64,000 nucleotides of DNA from Haloferula luteola (GTDB taxonomy: Bacteria > Verrucomicrobiota > Verrucomicrobiia > Verrucomicrobiales > Akkermansiaceae), in assembly GCF_014201715.1 (NCBI RefSeq), contig NZ_JACHFD010000013.1, forward strand, positions 1 through 64,000, written 5' to 3'. Position numbers and translations under genes: made by a program. The notes below the pieces were generated by a model, which had not been told where the DNA came from, made no database searches, and was given only the letters and a program-made list of their open reading frames with translations. Of this stretch, positions 45,600-55,039 are shown piece by piece; within the stretch, counting starts at the first letter, position 1, and every line of letters starts with the position of its first letter.

Positions 45600-47435
45600 A
45601 TGAACTCATTTTGCCGGATTGCACCGGCTGCCCTGGCATTCGCGCTGCCCCTTTTCGCAGAAAGTGAACCCCACTTCACCAATCCCCTTTATCAGGCAGA
45701 AGACCCTTGGGTGATTCGCCATGGGGAGGACTACTACGTTTGCACTTCGGGTCCGCTCAATCCGACTGCCGTCTACGTTTCGAAGTCCAAAACTCTCATC
45801 GAACGAGGAGAAAAAGTGAAAGTCTGGGAGGATGCCGATCACTTCGGTCGCGTCTTCGCCCCGGAACTCCACTTCATCCAAGGAAAATGGTACATCTACT
45901 TCTGCGCCGATGCCGAGGAATACGACTGGAAGCACATGGCCGTCGTTCTGGAGGCGAACACCGACGATCCTCTCGAGGGTTTCTCCTACAAAGGCATCCT
46001 CTTCACCGGTGACGAGAATGGCAATGCCCAGGCCAACGATTTCACCACCGTTACCTGGGACGGAAAGCTGTATGCATTCTGGGGCTCTCTCGGGGACCCT
46101 AAGATCCGCAATTCGGTCATGGCGCCGATGGACAGCCCTACCCAGATCACCGCTTTTCGCAAAGAAACCAACCACCATGCCGAAGGCCCACGCTTTCTCA
46201 TTCATGGCAATGATCTGATCCTCACCGGTGCGGAAGGGGGCTTCGCCTCCAAGAACTACTGCCTCACCGCACTCCAATACGATCCCCAGCTTGGCCCCCT
46301 TGATAACCGCGACGCCTGGAAGCCAATAGGCACCCTGCTGCAATCCACCGACGACGTGTGGGGCCCGTCCCGAGCAAGCTTCACTGTCTCGGCCGACGGC
46401 AGCGAGAACTGGATCATGTACCACTCGAAGATCTTCCCCGCCGATGACAATGGCATCCGTGCCGCCAATGTGAAAAAATTCACTTACGATGCGGACGGTC
46501 ACCCCACGATTGGCAAGCCTCCGGGACCGGCAGATTTTCAGGCTTTGCCGTCCGGCGATCCTGGACTTGGAAAGACCATCCCGGCTGAAAACTGGAAACT
46601 CAGCGGGGGAGCCAAGCTTCTCACTCAGGCGAAGAACATCACCGCCAAAGGCGCCATCCGCGGCTTTGACGAAGAAGGAGCCTCGGCGGCCTTCCAAGTC
46701 GAAGTCCCCGAGGACGGAGTCTATCGAATCGTCTTCCGCCACGCCAATGGGGTGAAGATCGACGCAGAACAGAAATCCCATCCAACCGCGTATCCCCCAG
46801 GCAAGGGCACGCTCACTCTCCGAGTCAACGGAGAGCGAATCCGCCGCGCCGAGTTCCATCGCACCACCAGCTGGGATGTTTGGATGCTCCACGGAGAAAA
46901 CGTCCCGTTGAAAGCCGGCCAGAATCAAATCGAACTTCGCCGTGAAGCAGGCGACAACGGAGAAGTCGCCTTGGATTTCGCCGCCATCCGCAAAGCCGAA
47001 GCAGGGCTGCGAGGACTTCTGGGCACCTACTATACCGGCCGTGACCTGAAGAATGAAACCTTGCGTCGGATCGACCCGGAAATCGCTTTCAATTGGGGTG
47101 AAGGATCTCCGGATCCGCTGATCGACAACGATCAGTTCTCGGTCCGTTGGGAGGGATTCATCGAACCTCTCTTCTCGGAGGACTACACGTTCTATGCCAA
47201 ATCCGACAATGGCCGACGTCTGCGCGTCGATGGAAAGTGGGTGATCGATGAATGGAATGACGCATACGATCAAACGCCATCCGGCACCATACGGCTTGAA
47301 GCCGGCAAGAGGGTTCCCATCGTCTACGAATACTACGAAGACCGTGGCGGAGCCAATACCCGCCTCGAATGGTCAAGCCCCAGCCAGATCCGCGAAATCG
47401 TTCCCTCGGCGCGTCTTAGCCCGCCGAAGCCCTGA
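45600..47435 (+). CDS. GH43-family hydrolase with CBM6-like and PA14 domains
   Basis: A 611-residue secreted enzyme. A signal peptide (MNSFCRIAPAALAFALPLFA) leads to a five-bladed GH43 propeller. The expected catalytic base is Asp35 (AEDPWVIRHG), the pKa modulator Asp147 (ANDFTTV) and the general acid Glu195 (HHAEGPRF). A CBM6-like beta domain follows at about 350-465 (YRIVFRHANGVKI, NVPLKAGQNQIELR). A C-terminal PA14 domain (about 475-605) has GLLGTYYTGRDL and FSEDYTFYAKSDNGRRL. GH43 enzymes cleave arabinose- or xylose-containing side chains. The ATG at 45600 is the only one that gives a clean signal sequence. It converges on the histidine-kinase gene. Confidence 0.9.
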   Translation: MNSFCRIAPAALAFALPLFAESEPHFTNPLYQAEDPWVIRHGEDYYVCTSGPLNPTAVYVSKSKTLIERGEKVKVWEDADHFGRVFAPELHFIQGKWYIYFCADAEEYDWKHMAVVLEANTDDPLEGFSYKGILFTGDENGNAQANDFTTVTWDGKLYAFWGSLGDPKIRNSVMAPMDSPTQITAFRKETNHHAEGPRFLIHGNDLILTGAEGGFASKNYCLTALQYDPQLGPLDNRDAWKPIGTLLQSTDDVWGPSRASFTVSADGSENWIMYHSKIFPADDNGIRAANVKKFTYDADGHPTIGKPPGPADFQALPSGDPGLGKTIPAENWKLSGGAKLLTQAKNITAKGAIRGFDEEGASAAFQVEVPEDGVYRIVFRHANGVKIDAEQKSHPTAYPPGKGTLTLRVNGERIRRAEFHRTTSWDVWMLHGENVPLKAGQNQIELRREAGDNGEVALDFAAIRKAEAGLRGLLGTYYTGRDLKNETLRRIDPEIAFNWGEGSPDPLIDNDQFSVRWEGFIEPLFSEDYTFYAKSDNGRRLRVDGKWVIDEWNDAYDQTPSGTIRLEAGKRVPIVYEYYEDRGGANTRLEWSSPSQIREIVPSARLSPPKP

Positions 47436-47442
47436 TTTTCAC

Positions 47443-49089
47443 TCATGGGGATGGAGTTGCTCGGAGCCTCAGCACAAATTGAGCTCCCGGCCCATCCCGA
47501 TATTCCAAACTCCCGCCCATGCCCTTGGCCAATCGCCGCGACAAGGCGAGTCCAAGACCCACGCCTGGGCGGGAACCCGCCGCCTCTGCAGCCGATTTGT
47601 GAAACGCGCGAAAGACCCGCCGTCGATCGCGAGCAGGAACTCCAGGACCATGGTCCGCAACGCACAGCGCAACTTTTGTGCCCTCTTGAGAAAGAGAAAT
47701 CACCACTTCAGGAGGATCACTGGGCACGGCGTATTTTGCGGCATTGTCCACCAAGTTGAATAGCAGGTGCTCCATGGACGCCCGGTGGCCGAGCCCCCAG
47801 TCCACTTTCTTCAAGTGCATCACGAGGGACAATCCACTCCCCTTCAGCCGCCCTTCCAGCCCTTCTCGCTGGGTTTCGAGAAATTCCACGAGGTCGATGG
47901 CCTCCAGCTCTGGCGAACCGCACCGACGCTCGATCCGGGAGAACCCCAAAACATTCTCCACCAAATGGGAAAGCCGATCTGCCTCCCTTTTCATCGTTTC
48001 GTAGTAGAGATTCTGCCGATCCGGATCACGCACCCAGCCTCCAGCAAGCATCTCCGAATAGAGCCGGAACGTTGTCAAAGGGGTCCGCAATTCGTGGGTC
48101 ACTGCGGATACGAAAGTCGCCCGCCTTTCACTCAACTGTGATATCCCCCCAATCAGAAATCCGCCCGCAAGCAGCGCCACCACCACTGCCACCCACCCGG
48201 CAGTCAGCGACCGTTGCACCGGAGCGCGCAACGAGCTTTCTGCCACGGGCGATTCTCCGGGAATCAACCTCCACGGAAACGACGCGAGAGTCATCTCGTC
48301 ATTCGCTCCGGGGGTAGACGGCTCCAAAGTCGCATCCGGCAGCAATTCCTGAATTTCCCCGAGTAGAAGTTTCCGGAACGCCTCCACATCCAGCCAAACT
48401 CCTTCGATGGCCACCACCCGTCCAGACTCCCCCACCGCACGGAGGAGAAAGGCATCCCCTTCGACCCACACCGGCTGGAACGCCCCGGAATTGGAAGCCA
48501 ACACCGTCCCCGGTGCAGCAAGGTTTTGCTCCAATCCAGCCTTCGTCACCGTGCGGTTCACCGCCTTGGCGCGGATCGCGCGTTCGTTGATATTCCAAGC
48601 GGTCTGACCCGATGGCGTAGCTGGATCTGCCACCTCCTCTTTCGGCATCTCCGCCATCACTCCGTTGGCATACCAAAGATTATCGACGGCCATTTCCACC
48701 CCTAGATAACCGAAGAGCCGCGCACCTGAGCCCTTGCCCAAAAAGATCGATGTCAAGGCATCCAGAGCCGCTGGCTCGACCTGGCCCATCGCCTCTAGGT
48801 GGCCCGCTCGGTCCACACGGAAACGGGCTTTTACCCAAGGTCCAGAAGCTCCTCCAGAACCAGAAGTCAAAACCCGCTGGTTCTCCTCAATGGCCACCGA
48901 CGCTGCCAATGCATCCATCCGCCACAAAGACAACCGGACTTTCTCTTCCATGCGGGCTCGCGCCTCGGCTTGAGATCGCTCGCGCTCTGCCTGAGTGACA
49001 CTGCGAGTCAGCGCACCCATCGCCAACAGAATCACCACGGCACAAGCGACCAGGGACATCCCTACGAAAAGTGCCGGACGTCGTCTCAT
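47443..49089 (-). CDS. sensor histidine kinase
   Basis: A 548-residue membrane histidine kinase. Two membrane segments (about 7-26 and 305-325) flank a periplasmic sensor domain of unknown type. The HisKA box reads FVSAVTHELRTPLTTF with the phospho-accepting His, followed by the N box HLLFNLVDNAAKYA and G boxes DHGPGVP and GVGLGLALSR. The ATG at 49089 overlaps the stop of the response-regulator gene (ATGA), indicating a coupled two-component pair. The frame upstream to 49221 is not needed. Signal unknown. Confidence 0.93.
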   Translation of the reverse strand: MRRRPALFVGMSLVACAVVILLAMGALTRSVTQAERERSQAEARARMEEKVRLSLWRMDALAASVAIEENQRVLTSGSGGASGPWVKARFRVDRAGHLEAMGQVEPAALDALTSIFLGKGSGARLFGYLGVEMAVDNLWYANGVMAEMPKEEVADPATPSGQTAWNINERAIRAKAVNRTVTKAGLEQNLAAPGTVLASNSGAFQPVWVEGDAFLLRAVGESGRVVAIEGVWLDVEAFRKLLLGEIQELLPDATLEPSTPGANDEMTLASFPWRLIPGESPVAESSLRAPVQRSLTAGWVAVVVALLAGGFLIGGISQLSERRATFVSAVTHELRTPLTTFRLYSEMLAGGWVRDPDRQNLYYETMKREADRLSHLVENVLGFSRIERRCGSPELEAIDLVEFLETQREGLEGRLKGSGLSLVMHLKKVDWGLGHRASMEHLLFNLVDNAAKYAVPSDPPEVVISLSQEGTKVALCVADHGPGVPARDRRRVFRAFHKSAAEAAGSRPGVGLGLALSRRLAKGMGGSLEYRDGPGAQFVLRLRATPSP

Positions 49090-49769
49090 GCGTTCAGCCT
49101 CCAACCCTTGCCTCGAACCGTCACCAACAGAGACTGATGAACGTCGCGCAACTTCGTGCGGAGATGCATCACGTGCATGTCCAAAGTTCGGGTCTCCGTC
49201 CTCGCCGGATCCAAGCCCCAAACATGTCGAAGAATCTCCGCCCGCGTGACCACCCGACCTTCAGCTCCCAACAAATACCGAAGCAATGCCGCTTCCCGTT
49301 CAGAAAGCATCTCACGCCCACCATCGGAAAATGTCAGTTCCCCCGTCGAAAAATCCACGGCACCACCGGGAATGGACCACTGATCGACAGGAGCTGGGCG
49401 CTCACAACTGCGTCTCAACACCGCTTCCACCCGTGCCAGAAGCTCGCGGACACTGAAGGGCTTCAACACATAGTCGTCCGCCCCCAGACGCAGGCCGCGC
49501 ACCCGGTCCTCCTCCTCGCCTCTTGCGGAAAGGATGATGACGGGCTGCCCAGGCCGATCCCGTTTCAACGCCTCCAGCACTGCAAATCCGTCCCTCCCTG
49601 GCATCATCAAATCCAGCAGCATGAGCTGATAGCTGCCCCTGCGAGCCAGCTCAAGACCTGCGAGCCCATCTGCCGCCTGAAGTGTCCGGTATCCCGAGTA
49701 TTCCAAGGCATCCACGACACCTTGGCGCACGGCCGCATCATCCTCAATGACCAACACGGTCGTCTCCAT
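49086..49769 (-). CDS. OmpR-family response regulator
   Basis: A 227-residue regulator. The receiver domain has the acidic pocket (VIEDDAA), the phospho-acceptor Asp in MLLDLMMPGRDG and the conserved Lys in DDYVLKPFSVREL. The C-terminal winged helix includes ETRTLDMHVMHLRTKLRD and VRGKGWRLNA. The start at 49769 forms TGATG with the stop of the rhodanese-like gene upstream (1-bp overlap); a GTG at 49772 adds one residue. It overlaps the histidine kinase gene by 4 bp, so all three genes form one operon. Confidence 0.93.
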   Translation of the reverse strand: METTVLVIEDDAAVRQGVVDALEYSGYRTLQAADGLAGLELARRGSYQLMLLDLMMPGRDGFAVLEALKRDRPGQPVIILSARGEEEDRVRGLRLGADDYVLKPFSVRELLARVEAVLRRSCERPAPVDQWSIPGGAVDFSTGELTFSDGGREMLSEREAALLRYLLGAEGRVVTRAEILRHVWGLDPARTETRTLDMHVMHLRTKLRDVHQSLLVTVRGKGWRLNA

Positions 49770-50302
49770 CACTCCTTGATCAAAATCTCCCCAGCCTGCC
49801 CAGGCAAGACCATCTTCCCTTCAAAGGGAATGCGCGTGCTGACCAATGGAAGATCCGGCTCCAACTCGTAAACCCGCTCATAACCATAACCGTAGAGATG
49901 GATGAAGGTCGGAATATTCAACGCCAACGGAGCGAGTTTTCCGAACATCGCATAGGGATCTCCAACGAAGTTGTTGTTGCAGTAGATGAGAATCCTCGTC
50001 GATTTGTCCGGAATTAGCTCGGCGAGGGACTTCTCACTGAAGTCGGAGAAATTCAGGTGGAGAGCCCCTTTGACATGCCGGGCATCGAACTTCTCCTTAC
50101 TGCGAGTGTCCAAGATCACCGTGCCCTCTTCAGCGGCCATGCGCAGAAACGCCTCTTCATCGACGCGCTGCTTCTGGCGCACCGCATCTACCTTTTCGAC
50201 CAGTTCCTGAAATCCCTGGTAGTCGATCCGTTCATTGCCTTCATCTGCCATGGCAGACCGGCCCAATCCGAACATCGAGATAAGAAGAATCATCGCTTTC
50301 AT
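49769..50302 (-). CDS. exported rhodanese-like protein
   Basis: A 177-residue protein with a signal peptide (MKAMILLISMFGLGRSAMA) and a rhodanese fold. Characteristic elements are VILDTRSKEKFDARHVKGAL and ILIYCNNNFVG. The cysteine of the catalytic loop is present, but the loop CNNNFVGDP differs from the usual CxxGxR. Activity is therefore uncertain, and it may instead bind sulfur species or be a sensor accessory. It is the first gene of an operon with the response regulator and histidine kinase, an unusual association that suggests a role in signal input. Confidence 0.85.
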   Translation of the reverse strand: MKAMILLISMFGLGRSAMADEGNERIDYQGFQELVEKVDAVRQKQRVDEEAFLRMAAEEGTVILDTRSKEKFDARHVKGALHLNFSDFSEKSLAELIPDKSTRILIYCNNNFVGDPYAMFGKLAPLALNIPTFIHLYGYGYERVYELEPDLPLVSTRIPFEGKMVLPGQAGEILIKE

Positions 50303-50434
50303 CCACCACCAGCCTACCCGAAGGAACCTCCCACGTCCGTCAACACTCCGTCAATTCCGCCACTGTCAATTCTCAGTCAAGGCAACGCTCGAATCTTGCA
50401 CCCCCATCCGACCCTCCCCACGCTGCTGGATGAT

Positions 50435-51634
50435 ATGAAAACATCCTTCGCATCGATTTCCGTGTGCTTGGCCGCAGGCCTCACTTGCTCCCCTCCGGTT
50501 AGGGCCTACGAACTTCACGAATGGGGGACCTTCACAACAGTCGCCGGATCGGATGGACAACTGCTGACCGGCCTTGAACGGGAGGAAGAGCCGTTGCCGA
50601 GCTACGTGAAGCACCTCCCTCGAATGTCTGCGTTCACGCTTCCCGGGTTCAAACGCGTGGCTATCCCAGTGAAAAACGTGCGGGTCAAAATGGAAACCCC
50701 CGTGATCTACTTCCACTCTCCCGATGCCTTCCGAGCGGAAGTCAAAGTAGGCTTCTCGGGAGGAACCATCAGCCAATGGTATCCCTCACGCAGCGGTGGC
50801 GAGGTGTTCGAAGGGAAGGAGGGCCAATGGCTCGACTTTGCTGAACCTTATCAGGGAGCCATCGAATGGTCCGTCGACGTGCTTTCACCTCAAGATAGCC
50901 AGCAGGCCATTTCGTTCCACCCTGATGACCTGCTCACCTGGACGCGCGCCCGGGTACCCGAGGCCAATCGAGTGAGAGCCGATGACGGAAGCTCTGAAGG
51001 CTTCCTCTTCTATCGGGGACTAGGATCGTTTGAACCCGGTCTGCACACGTCCGTGAGTACGGATGAAACCCTCCATCTGCAGAACCTCACAGGAGGAGAC
51101 ATCCCTTATCTCCTCGTCTTCGAACGACTCGCGGACGGCGGTTCCCGATGGTATCAAGCCGCTCCCTCGCTTTCTCATAACAAGACCCTTAGCATTTCCG
51201 AGAGCGATCTGAAACTCCGGCCTTCCGGTTTCGATGAACTCCTCTACCGCGAGATCGCCTCTCACCTCTCTGAACTCGGGCTGCTTCCATCCGAAGCAGA
51301 GGCCATGGTCCAAACATGGTGGAGAAGCTACTTTGAAGCTCCCGGCCTGCGGGTCTTCTGGGTTCTGCCCCCAAGCCGGACAGAAACCCTCCTCCCCCTC
51401 GAAGTACGACCCGCACCCGATAAGGTCGTCCGCGTCCTGGTCGGTCGCTCCGAAGTTCTGCGCCCTCGCCAGGAAAGGGATTGGCTTCATCAGGCTACCG
51501 CCACCGATCCTCGACTCCAACAGGAATGGTGGAACCGGATTCAGATCGACCGGTTTGGCGCCGCCTATGAAGCCCGCATCGATTCGCTCCTTGCCTCCGC
51601 TCAAAGCTCCGTCACTCCCCTCGAAGAGCCTTAA
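50435..51634 (+). CDS. exported protein of unknown function (YELHEWGTF-type)
   Basis: A 399-residue exported protein starting at the ATG at 50435 with a signal peptide (MKTSFASISVCLAAGLTCSP). The mature part opens with YELHEWGTFTTVAGSDGQLL and GLEREEEPLP, a pattern I recall from other bacterial proteins of unknown function, without a named family. Downstream are VKMETPVIYFHSPDAFRAEV and a segment with RVFWVLPPSRTETLLPL. The 3' end overlaps the convergent sulfatase gene by 23 bp. No catalytic motif is recognised. Confidence 0.8.
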   Translation: MKTSFASISVCLAAGLTCSPPVRAYELHEWGTFTTVAGSDGQLLTGLEREEEPLPSYVKHLPRMSAFTLPGFKRVAIPVKNVRVKMETPVIYFHSPDAFRAEVKVGFSGGTISQWYPSRSGGEVFEGKEGQWLDFAEPYQGAIEWSVDVLSPQDSQQAISFHPDDLLTWTRARVPEANRVRADDGSSEGFLFYRGLGSFEPGLHTSVSTDETLHLQNLTGGDIPYLLVFERLADGGSRWYQAAPSLSHNKTLSISESDLKLRPSGFDELLYREIASHLSELGLLPSEAEAMVQTWWRSYFEAPGLRVFWVLPPSRTETLLPLEVRPAPDKVVRVLVGRSEVLRPRQERDWLHQATATDPRLQQEWWNRIQIDRFGAAYEARIDSLLASAQSSVTPLEEP

Positions 51635-52949
51635 GCTTTTCGAACTCTTTAGGCTCGTCGAGCACCTCGTTTTCAAGCTCGGAGGGGTGCTCGACGACGT
51701 TCGAAAGGAACCACTCTTTGTCCTTTTCTTCGAGGTCGGGTCCCCCCACCGGATTGGGCCGGTGAATCAGCTTCCAGTTCCCCTGGCGCACGGCCCATTG
51801 ATCTCCCATCTTCCATTCCAAATGATCGTGAGGAGAAGGCAAAGTTCCTGACTTCAAAACGGCACCCAAATCCATGCCATCGAGTGAAGTCCCCGGCAAT
51901 GGAATGTCACACAGCCCCGCCAAGGTCGGGAACCAATCGCACCCATGGGCCAAAGCATCCCGCGTCTCTCCCGACGCCAAGGTCGACGGCCAGGAAATGA
52001 TCGCCGGCACGCGGATGCCCCCCTCAAACAAACTGAACTTGGCTCCACGATAAGGCCCGGCACTGCCACCACCTCCATGGGCTCGCTCCTCCGTGGAGTG
52101 CCCCTGATCGGATTGGTAGACGATGATCGTTTGATCCCTCAACCCAATGCGATCCACATACTCCACCAGTCGGCCAATTCGCTCGTCGATGGTCGATAGG
52201 GCCGCGGCATAGAGCCGGCGGGGAAACGGTAACGACTCATACGTTTCCAACCACTTGGAATCCCCTTGGTACGGATAATGGGGTAGATTCACTGCGAAGT
52301 ACATGAAGAACGGTTCGTCGCGATGCTCCTCGATGAAATCCATCGCCTTATCGACCATCAAGTCAGGGAAATAACGACCCGACATCCGCACCCGCTGATT
52401 GTTCTCCCACAGGTCGTGCCGATTGGGCCCGCCCCAGTAGACGAAGTGAGACCAACTATCAATACAGCCATTCATGTGCCCGAACGAGTAGTCAAACCCT
52501 TGGTCCAGGGGCCGGGATCCTTGACCACTGCCAAGGTGCCATTTCCCAATGTGAGCCGTGGCATAGCCCGCCTGATGAAACATCTCTGCCATCGTCACCT
52601 CGCTGCCAGGAAGCCCACCGCGACTCTTGCTTTCGGTGAGATCGTCGATGCTCTCCGGCGGTGCTGCCGGTCCATTCCCTTCCATCCCCGCTTTCCAAGG
52701 ATATCGCCCCGTCAGCAATCCAGCACGGCTCGGAGAGCAAATTGCTGAAGCCGCATAGAACTGAGTGAAGCGCAATCCCTGCGCTGCCAAGTGATCGATA
52801 GCAGGAGTCTGAACATCCTTCGCACCGTAGCACCCCGCATCCACGCTGCCTTGATCATCCGTGAAAATCACGATCACATTCGGCTTCGCAAAACCTGAAA
52901 CAGGAACAAGAGCAGAGAAAACGCAGAGGAAAACAGTACGTAGGGACAC
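51612..52949 (-). CDS. S1-family sulfatase
   Basis: A 445-residue exported sulfatase that cleaves sulfate esters. A short signal sequence (MSLRTVFLCVFSALVPVSGFA, GTG start) is followed by the Ca-binding Asp pair in FTDDQGS. The formylglycine signature reads CSPSRAGLLTGR with Cys71 converted by a maturase, and GKWHLG is the second sulfatase motif. The C-terminal half includes YQSDQGHSTEE. Sulfatases of this kind in marine or soil Verrucomicrobia act on sulfated polysaccharides; the natural substrate cannot be deduced. A maturase gene is not seen here. It overlaps the 3' end of the convergent gene by 23 bp. Confidence 0.92.
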   Translation of the reverse strand: MSLRTVFLCVFSALVPVSGFAKPNVIVIFTDDQGSVDAGCYGAKDVQTPAIDHLAAQGLRFTQFYAASAICSPSRAGLLTGRYPWKAGMEGNGPAAPPESIDDLTESKSRGGLPGSEVTMAEMFHQAGYATAHIGKWHLGSGQGSRPLDQGFDYSFGHMNGCIDSWSHFVYWGGPNRHDLWENNQRVRMSGRYFPDLMVDKAMDFIEEHRDEPFFMYFAVNLPHYPYQGDSKWLETYESLPFPRRLYAAALSTIDERIGRLVEYVDRIGLRDQTIIVYQSDQGHSTEERAHGGGGSAGPYRGAKFSLFEGGIRVPAIISWPSTLASGETRDALAHGCDWFPTLAGLCDIPLPGTSLDGMDLGAVLKSGTLPSPHDHLEWKMGDQWAVRQGNWKLIHRPNPVGGPDLEEKDKEWFLSNVVEHPSELENEVLDEPKEFEKLKALRGE

Positions 52950-52954
52950 AGGCG

Positions 52955-52982
52955 GGTAGGGTTGATGGGGCTATGCCCTACC
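52955..52982. terminator. hairpin between the fructose-bisphosphatase and sulfatase genes
   Basis: A perfect 7-bp inverted repeat GGTAGGG/CCCTACC with a 14-base loop lies after the fructose-bisphosphatase stop and just upstream of the sulfatase start (both leftward). It could be a terminator for the upstream gene or a structure that controls sulfatase translation. There is no T run. Confidence 0.4.
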
Positions 52983-53050
52983 AAGTCGGCGCTCCTCCAG
53001 CAAGCCTCCGCTCCCCACTGGAACGGGGGACTATCCCCTTCTTGCCTTGG

Positions 53051-54970
53051 CTAGTGTTCTTGGATTTCCCCTTCTTCGTAAGCTTCGACCAGCTCTTCCA
53101 AAGCTCGAATCTGAGCGCGAAGGCTCTTCCCCTGCTCTGTATCCCCTACCATTCTCGGTCGATCATAGGCACGCACCCATTGCATGGTCGGGATCAGATC
53201 TCCTCCTTCCCGAACCGCCGCCACGGGATCTGGAAAAGCATGATGTTCCGCAAGCACCTCTCCCTCAGGTGCAAGAATGAAGGTATATCCACGATCTCCG
53301 TACGCTTCTGAAAACGCGCCATCAATCGTCACCGCATTCCCGCCACCTTTCACTGGGCTCTCACCTTCCTCGACCTTCACCGGCACGTGCCCATTCACAA
53401 TGATTCCGCCTTCAGGAACTCCCATTTCCCTGCAAATGCGATCGCAAAACTCAAAGTCGTGAATCCACCGAAACCATGGGTTCTTCGTCTCCTTATGGGT
53501 CGCCTTGTCTTCGATAAAATACGTTTCAAAAGTCGCCATGCGGTCCTTGCCAAAGAGCGGGGACTTGGGGCCCGCCCATAGATAGTAAAATCGGTCGAGA
53601 TCTTCCTGCTCAACCTGCGCCCCCGCCCGGAAAGCACGCTTGATCACCCGATTCAAGGCCGAGAATTGCTCAGGGCCTCGGTACTCAACTCCATCGATCT
53701 CCAGCGGCAGCGGCTGCCCCTCCTCATCCACTGCCAAGCAGGCATGAAAGATCACCGCCCTGTCGCGAACGACGGCCATGCCCCCCCGATTTGCCATCCA
53801 CTTCATGTGCTCCCACAATCGCGGTGAGGATGTGAAAGACTCCTTCAGCCGGCTCATGCAATGTTCTTCCTCCGGCGACAATCGGTTGGGATCGGCCGGA
53901 TGGATCGTTGGCAAATAGGTGTCACGCAACCGGTGCTCTTTCCCACCCACGAACAAAGTACCCCGTTCGTAGTCGATTTGAGGAAGCAGATTTCGATCAT
54001 CCATCTCCCATTCCGGGTGACGTTCGATCATCCTCCCTTGCAGCTTGAACTCAAGAATCGCTGCGGCCTTGTGCATCCGAGCGATCAACCACGGATCACG
54101 CTCCCCACTGCGTTTCGACAGAAAATGCTCCGCGGGATCGTCGCGGTAGGCGGTTTCCGCCAACTGTTCGAGGGCTTTGGTCAACAGCCCATAACCCTCC
54201 TCCAATTGATAGAGGCGGCGGTAGCGTAACGAAATCCTCATCACCAAGGCGATCAATGCCTCATTCCCTAGGCAGGCACCCATCCAACTCACATCGTGGT
54301 TCCCCCAGATCAACGAGACATTCGGCTGCCGCATCAAATAGTCGACCACCCGATCAAGCCGAGGACCCCGGTCACCCAAATCCCCAGCGACGATGGTCTC
54401 TTCCACTGTCAGATTCCGGATGAATCGAGACGCACTGCGAATCGCGGAGAAATCGAGCCGGCGACGCACCATTTCCCGCAGTTGCACTTCCAGAAAAACC
54501 GGATCGTGCCCACCAGCCGGAAAGTTCAGCAACACTTCAAAAAGCTCGCGATGTTCTTTGGGCGCCAGCTGCTTGACCGTTTTTCTTCGCCGTTGGCTGA
54601 TGATCCGGCGGATCAGATCGAACTGCCATCTCAAGGTTGCCAGAACCCACTCGAAACGGTCTTGATCATTCCTCAGTTCCTCCTCTTTCAGTTGGAGGAT
54701 CTCTGCCGGATAATACAGCACGTTGAGAAACTCGCGAAACTCCCGTGGATCCAAGTCCTCTTCGAACAACTCCGACACCAAAGGTCGCAGCCGGCCCGAA
54801 GCATTGTTGATCACGTGCCGAAGCTTCTTCGCCTCGCCGTGGATATCTGAAATCACGTGGATCACCCCTTTGGGCAATTCCAACTGAGCTTTGAGTGCGG
54901 CGATCTCAGAGACCGCCGACTCAATGGTAGGAAAGCGTTCTGCCAGGGCACGATGGATCCATCCGGACAT
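53051..54970 (-). CDS. fbp: class III fructose-1,6-bisphosphatase
   Basis: A 639-residue gluconeogenic phosphatase of the Firmicutes-type class III, hydrolysing fructose 1,6-bisphosphate in the cytoplasm. Metallophosphoesterase motifs are clear: VISDIHGEAKK (about 40), GDLGDRGPR (about 197), GNHDVSWMG (about 224) and NGHVPVKVEEGESPVKGGG further on. The length equals the family norm. The ATG at 54970 starts MSGWIHRALAERFP. It is not in an obvious glycolytic operon. Confidence 0.93.
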   Translation of the reverse strand: MSGWIHRALAERFPTIESAVSEIAALKAQLELPKGVIHVISDIHGEAKKLRHVINNASGRLRPLVSELFEEDLDPREFREFLNVLYYPAEILQLKEEELRNDQDRFEWVLATLRWQFDLIRRIISQRRRKTVKQLAPKEHRELFEVLLNFPAGGHDPVFLEVQLREMVRRRLDFSAIRSASRFIRNLTVEETIVAGDLGDRGPRLDRVVDYLMRQPNVSLIWGNHDVSWMGACLGNEALIALVMRISLRYRRLYQLEEGYGLLTKALEQLAETAYRDDPAEHFLSKRSGERDPWLIARMHKAAAILEFKLQGRMIERHPEWEMDDRNLLPQIDYERGTLFVGGKEHRLRDTYLPTIHPADPNRLSPEEEHCMSRLKESFTSSPRLWEHMKWMANRGGMAVVRDRAVIFHACLAVDEEGQPLPLEIDGVEYRGPEQFSALNRVIKRAFRAGAQVEQEDLDRFYYLWAGPKSPLFGKDRMATFETYFIEDKATHKETKNPWFRWIHDFEFCDRICREMGVPEGGIIVNGHVPVKVEEGESPVKGGGNAVTIDGAFSEAYGDRGYTFILAPEGEVLAEHHAFPDPVAAVREGGDLIPTMQWVRAYDRPRMVGDTEQGKSLRAQIRALEELVEAYEEGEIQEH

Positions 54971-55039
54971 GCCCCAGCATGACGTCAGGCGGGGTCAAAA
55001 CCCAAGCCTTCATCGAGACTCCGTCGGGAATCCGGCAAA

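Noticed and set aside
45606-47273. Reverse-strand frame of 555 codons opposite the GH43-CBM6-PA14 gene
   Set aside because: The plus strand encodes catalytic residues and domains in order. The reverse frame shows no family resemblance.
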